From NCBI GenBank assembly GCA_921293015.1, contig OV121097.1, positions 18,537,924 through 18,601,923 of the forward strand: DNA of 64,000 nucleotides, given 5' to 3'. The notes under the pieces are model-generated. The model made no database searches. It worked only from the letters and a program-made list of their open reading frames with translations, and had not been told where the DNA came from. Shown here in pieces: positions 62,701 through 64,000 of the stretch; the first letter of the stretch is position 1, and each line of letters opens with the position of its first letter. Origin of the DNA: Phorcus lineatus (Eukaryota; Mollusca; Gastropoda; Trochida; Trochidae). The position numbers and the translations under genes were made by a program.

Positions 62701-62988
62701 TTTCATTACACAAAAAACGTTCCAGATTTTCAAACTCTTTTGCTGAAAACCATGGCTTCTAATCTCGAATGGCGAGAAAGACCAAGTGACAAGCCTGTTG
62801 GTCACGCTGACACTGTGTGATCCAGAGAAGGCATCTGAGCTCCATGATGCCTTGCAGGCGGAACAGTACCATCCCCCGGAGCCCTTGTGGAACTGGTCAA
62901 GCTCCAGGCCAGGGTTAGATAGCAGCTCCTGGTCTGCCAGCGCCACCACCAGCAGCAGGCAGACACCCAACACCAGCATACCCTCCAT
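41436..62988 (-). CDS. GH10 endo-1,4-beta-xylanase with N-terminal CBM, 12 exons, 585 aa
   Basis: Hydrolyses internal beta-1,4-xylosidic bonds (family knowledge); secreted. Exons, transcript order: 62988-62795, 62427-62279, 62119-62030, 61591-61432, 56053-56011, 55442-55284, 55090-55038, 54711-54574, 54274-54103, 53779-53672, 43017-42802, 41711-41436. They sum to 1758 nt with every phase consistent. Signal peptide MEGMLVLGVCLLLVVALA, residues 1-18. Residues ~20-170 form a CBM4/9-type beta-sandwich (NPGLEL, GGWYCSACKASWSSDAFSGS, WSGISQKV). The GH10 barrel follows from about 200: GFGTCVN (221-227), NFEWGVLENKLKW (246-258), IKLRAHNVFWD, HWDVNNE with acid/base Glu338, YGLGIQSHL, WITELDI with nucleophile Glu439, and HGIMLWGFWD. 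The C-terminal beta-rich tail contains VRGFKGEYSL. Both catalytic Glu are present, so it is probably active. Oddities: a GC donor in intron 1 and giant minisatellites in introns 4 and 10. Start 62988 was chosen because the signal peptide begins there. Confidence 0.93.
42802..43017 (-). CDS. GH10 exon with nucleophile Glu439
   Basis: Seventy-two codons, phase 0 on both sides. It starts YRLDALVALGLPMWITELDI, continues NEPNADHKANLLEDVLTLYF, then HGIMLWGFWDGKM. ITELDI is the GH10 nucleophile motif, and the Trp-rich WGFWD strand lines the active site. Separated from the previous exon by 10.65 kb of repeat-filled intron. Confidence 0.95.
43265..43700 (-). repeat. Dispersed repeat family, inverted copy in a GH10 intron
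   Basis: Begins AAAGTGACACAGAGTATGTT and includes CATTGGCGCGCGCCACTGTC, CAGTTTTCGATCACAAATT and TTTATTGTCC. It matches the complement of 51290-51690, so the two copies face each other across the 51-bp minisatellite. Confidence 0.7.
43990..49790. repeat. 51-bp minisatellite, ~110 copies, intron 10 of the GH10 gene
   Basis: The unit is close to GATGTACATACTGATACACA, GTAAGTAGAGGGGGAGAATC, TACACTGGGTT. Length varies by the G-run (4 to about 18 G). The left part (44-46.4 kb) is a GGTTAGATG subtype, the right part mostly GGTTGGATG. Higher-order repeats: a 258-bp five-unit block repeats around 45.6-46.2 kb. A block from about 46501 (AAAGACATGTATAGACCTTA) recurs from about 48297, an offset near 1796 bp. 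Minus-strand frames reading TVYQYVHLTQCRF are repeat artefacts of a unit divisible by three. Confidence 0.96.
49800..52385. other. Intronic sequence between minisatellites
   Basis: AT-rich intron 10 sequence. Apart from the dispersed repeat at 51290-51690 I see no gene, RNA or element. Confidence 0.6.
51290..51690 (+). repeat. Dispersed repeat family, direct copy in a GH10 intron
   Basis: Contains TGATTTGTGATCGAAAACCG, GACAATGGCACGAG and AAACGTAATTTTAAAAACTG and ends CATACTCAGTGTCACTTTAA, the complement of the start of the 43265-43700 copy. Confidence 0.7.
52395..53338. repeat. ~40-bp minisatellite, ~23 copies, intron 10 of the GH10 gene
   Basis: The unit is near TGTGTCAGTTGTGTGGAACA, TATAATAGTGGTTTCTGACA. 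Copies alternate between TATAATAGTGGTTTCTGGCT, TATCATGGTTATTTCTGACG and TACTAGGGTGGTTTC versions. A longer multi-unit block recurs (about 52740-52900 against 52930-53090). Confidence 0.93.
53672..56053 (-). CDS. Six GH10 catalytic-barrel exons, including acid/base Glu338
   Basis: A cluster of exons: 56053-56011 (ISGDKTAMKDLTVT), 55442-55284 (HEFGFGTCVN, FEWGVLENKLKWG), 55090-55038 (GHPDYEDAMKAIDAMEH), 54711-54574 (IKLRAHNVFWDVEKHVPTW), 54274-54103 (VLHWDVNNENLHGHFYE, KLFLNDFDVV) and 53779-53672 (PLYGLGIQSHLRLP). All have GT-AG introns with canonical GTAAG or GTGAG donors, except that the acceptor before VLHWDVNNE (ATGGTGAG) is pyrimidine-poor. Confidence 0.93.
56060..61005. repeat. 18-bp minisatellite, ~265 copies, intron 4 of the GH10 gene
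   Basis: The core unit is ATTAATGCAGACAGAAAG or ATTAATGCAGACTGAAAG, interspersed with GTACTGCAGACAGTAAGT variants. The left edge (56060-56225) starts with longer units around ATAATGCAGACAGTGTACTT; the right edge (60430-61005) drifts to GCAGACAGAAAGGGTAAT. A block of about 466 bp at 56300 recurs at 56768. As 18 is divisible by three, frames stay open on both strands: RLMQTE repeats on plus (58851-59930, 359 codons) and LSVCIN repeats on minus (58820-58023). These are not genes. Confidence 0.97.
61432..62988 (-). CDS. GH10 signal peptide and CBM exons
   Basis: Exons 62988-62795, 62427-62279, 62119-62030 and 61591-61432. They encode the signal peptide, the carbohydrate-binding beta-sandwich and the linker PPLPDDWRSQANATIDSVRK that leads into the barrel. 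The junction 62795/62427 joins SVTN-R-HTEW only if the intron begins GC (AACAG/GCTTGT); no in-frame GT donor does this. Confidence 0.9.
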
Positions 62989-63169
62989 CTGGTCTGGTGA
63001 CGTGTAGAGAGATAGATAGCACACCTGGCTCATTTACTACCTCACACATTGATCGCTTCATTGATAAGGCTATCTAAAGCATGTTGGTTTAGACGTTGAA
63101 ATTTTTTCGACCGGTGGCAGAACACAGTGACCTTTATCTAGACAGTACAAACCATTACCAGTGACTTAC

Positions 63170-63240
63170 CGTTATTTTAGTGCTAAAACGGCTAAAGAAT
63201 TCTATTCTCGGTTGCACCTTTTCGAGATTCCCAATCCAAT
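63170..63240 (-). other. Possible 5' UTR exon of the GH10 gene
   Basis: Minus-strand AATAACG/GTAAGTCAC at 63170 is a good donor, and an acceptor-like ACCAGACCAG lies just before the ATG at 62988. The upstream limit is approximate and no TATA box was identified. Confidence 0.3.
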
Positions 63241-63360
63241 CTCTCTTTCCATAATTCAGTACTAGTCTAGACTGTAGTAATCACCCCTCTCAGTATGTGA
63301 AAAACTATTCCCTATACATTCTGTAACTTAACATTAAACTTAAAATTAAACGTAGACAGA

Positions 63361-64000
63361 CAGATATAGAAGATAGAAGCTTTATTCAGTAATGTAAGGC
63401 CATATGACCTAAAGTACAGTAGTGGATTACATTGAAATATTAGAGTCACGTGGAAAAACATTAATAGAATTATTTACATCAGATATAAGTTATTAGAGTG
63501 TCACATGTATGTACACACATAAAAAAAGACATTGGTATATTGGTAAAATTATACATACATCAAGCCATAAAAGGCTTATGAGACACTATAAAGTTTAGGG
63601 CGGATAAAAGGGACAAAATAATATAGCAAAACTATAAAATTTGATATAGAAAGTTAAATAGTTGTAACCATTTAAGAAAATAAATTTTTCCTTATAAACA
63701 TGTCATTAATAGAAGTGGCTAAAATAGCTAAGGAAAATGGATCTGATGACATAAAAGCATTTAGAAGGTGCAACTCGCAAGCGGTAATATTTAACAAAGA
63801 TAAAAACTTGAGTCTCAAATCACGGTTCATATGGCAATTTAAAAGGAAGTGAACTTCATTCTCTATATGTGGGCAGAAAGGGAAAATTTTCTCAGGCAGG
63901 GGGCTTGTTGTATCGTCCTTTTTCAACATGTAGAGGTTTCTTCTTGTGTTTCTGTTAACTATGGTCTTCAAGTATAACTCTGGTTGGCGATCTTTCTTGA
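63361..64000 (-). mobile_element. LINE 3' end (ORF2 C-terminus and 3' UTR)
   Basis: The minus strand from the window edge to 63672 encodes the end of a non-LTR retrotransposon ORF2: FPFCPHIENEVHFLLNCHMN, then LRLKFLSLL and a stop after NDMFIRKNLFS. CPxCxxxxExEVHFLxxC is the cysteine/histidine knuckle after the reverse transcriptase. AATAAAGC near 63383 and a TCTGTCTG tract mark the 3' UTR. The reverse transcriptase itself lies beyond position 64000. Confidence 0.75.

Overview
Eukaryotic, AT-rich, intron-rich nuclear DNA. The gene content and repeats point to a mollusc, most likely a bivalve: a GH10 xylanase with an N-terminal carbohydrate-binding module, an Asp-rich secreted protein of the kind seen in shell matrices, and dispersed repeats ending in AGCTCATC with GTCCGTCC tracts that are familiar from bivalve genomes. 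This is an inference; no species is claimed. No rRNA, tRNA or CRISPR was recognised.

Layout. (1) 144-5059 (+): last ten exons of an uncharacterised secreted glycosidase-like protein whose 5' end lies outside the window. (2) 5.1-35 kb: gene-poor, mobile-element-rich DNA. It holds a 16.6 kb segment (8985-25622) whose ends are inverted copies of one sequence set in (AT)n tracts. Inside are a ~172-bp satellite array, three loci of a ~145-bp bivalve-type repeat, a Tc1 remnant, an hAT-type MITE with a perfect 8-bp target duplication, and a minus-strand chain of consensus splice sites with little coding potential. Rightward follow a scrambled Penelope-like element, a Tigger remnant, a second Tc1 remnant and a MITE. 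(3) 35230-40989 (+): a two-exon gene for a small Asp/Arg/Gln-rich secreted protein, with a clear TATA box and an intron filled by a Tc1 element, a Ty3/Gypsy 3' end and a 41-bp minisatellite. (4) 41436-62988 (-): a complete 12-exon GH10 gene (585 codons, phases all consistent) convergent with gene 3. Its introns carry three very large minisatellites (51-bp, ~40-bp and 18-bp units) totalling over 11 kb. (5) 63361-64000 (-): 3' end of a LINE.

The two enzyme-like genes are both predicted secreted or carbohydrate-acting. GH10 enzymes hydrolyse beta-1,4-xylan, consistent with digestion of plant or algal food. There is no evidence that the three genes form one pathway. Most long open frames in the window come from minisatellites whose unit is a multiple of three and are not genes.
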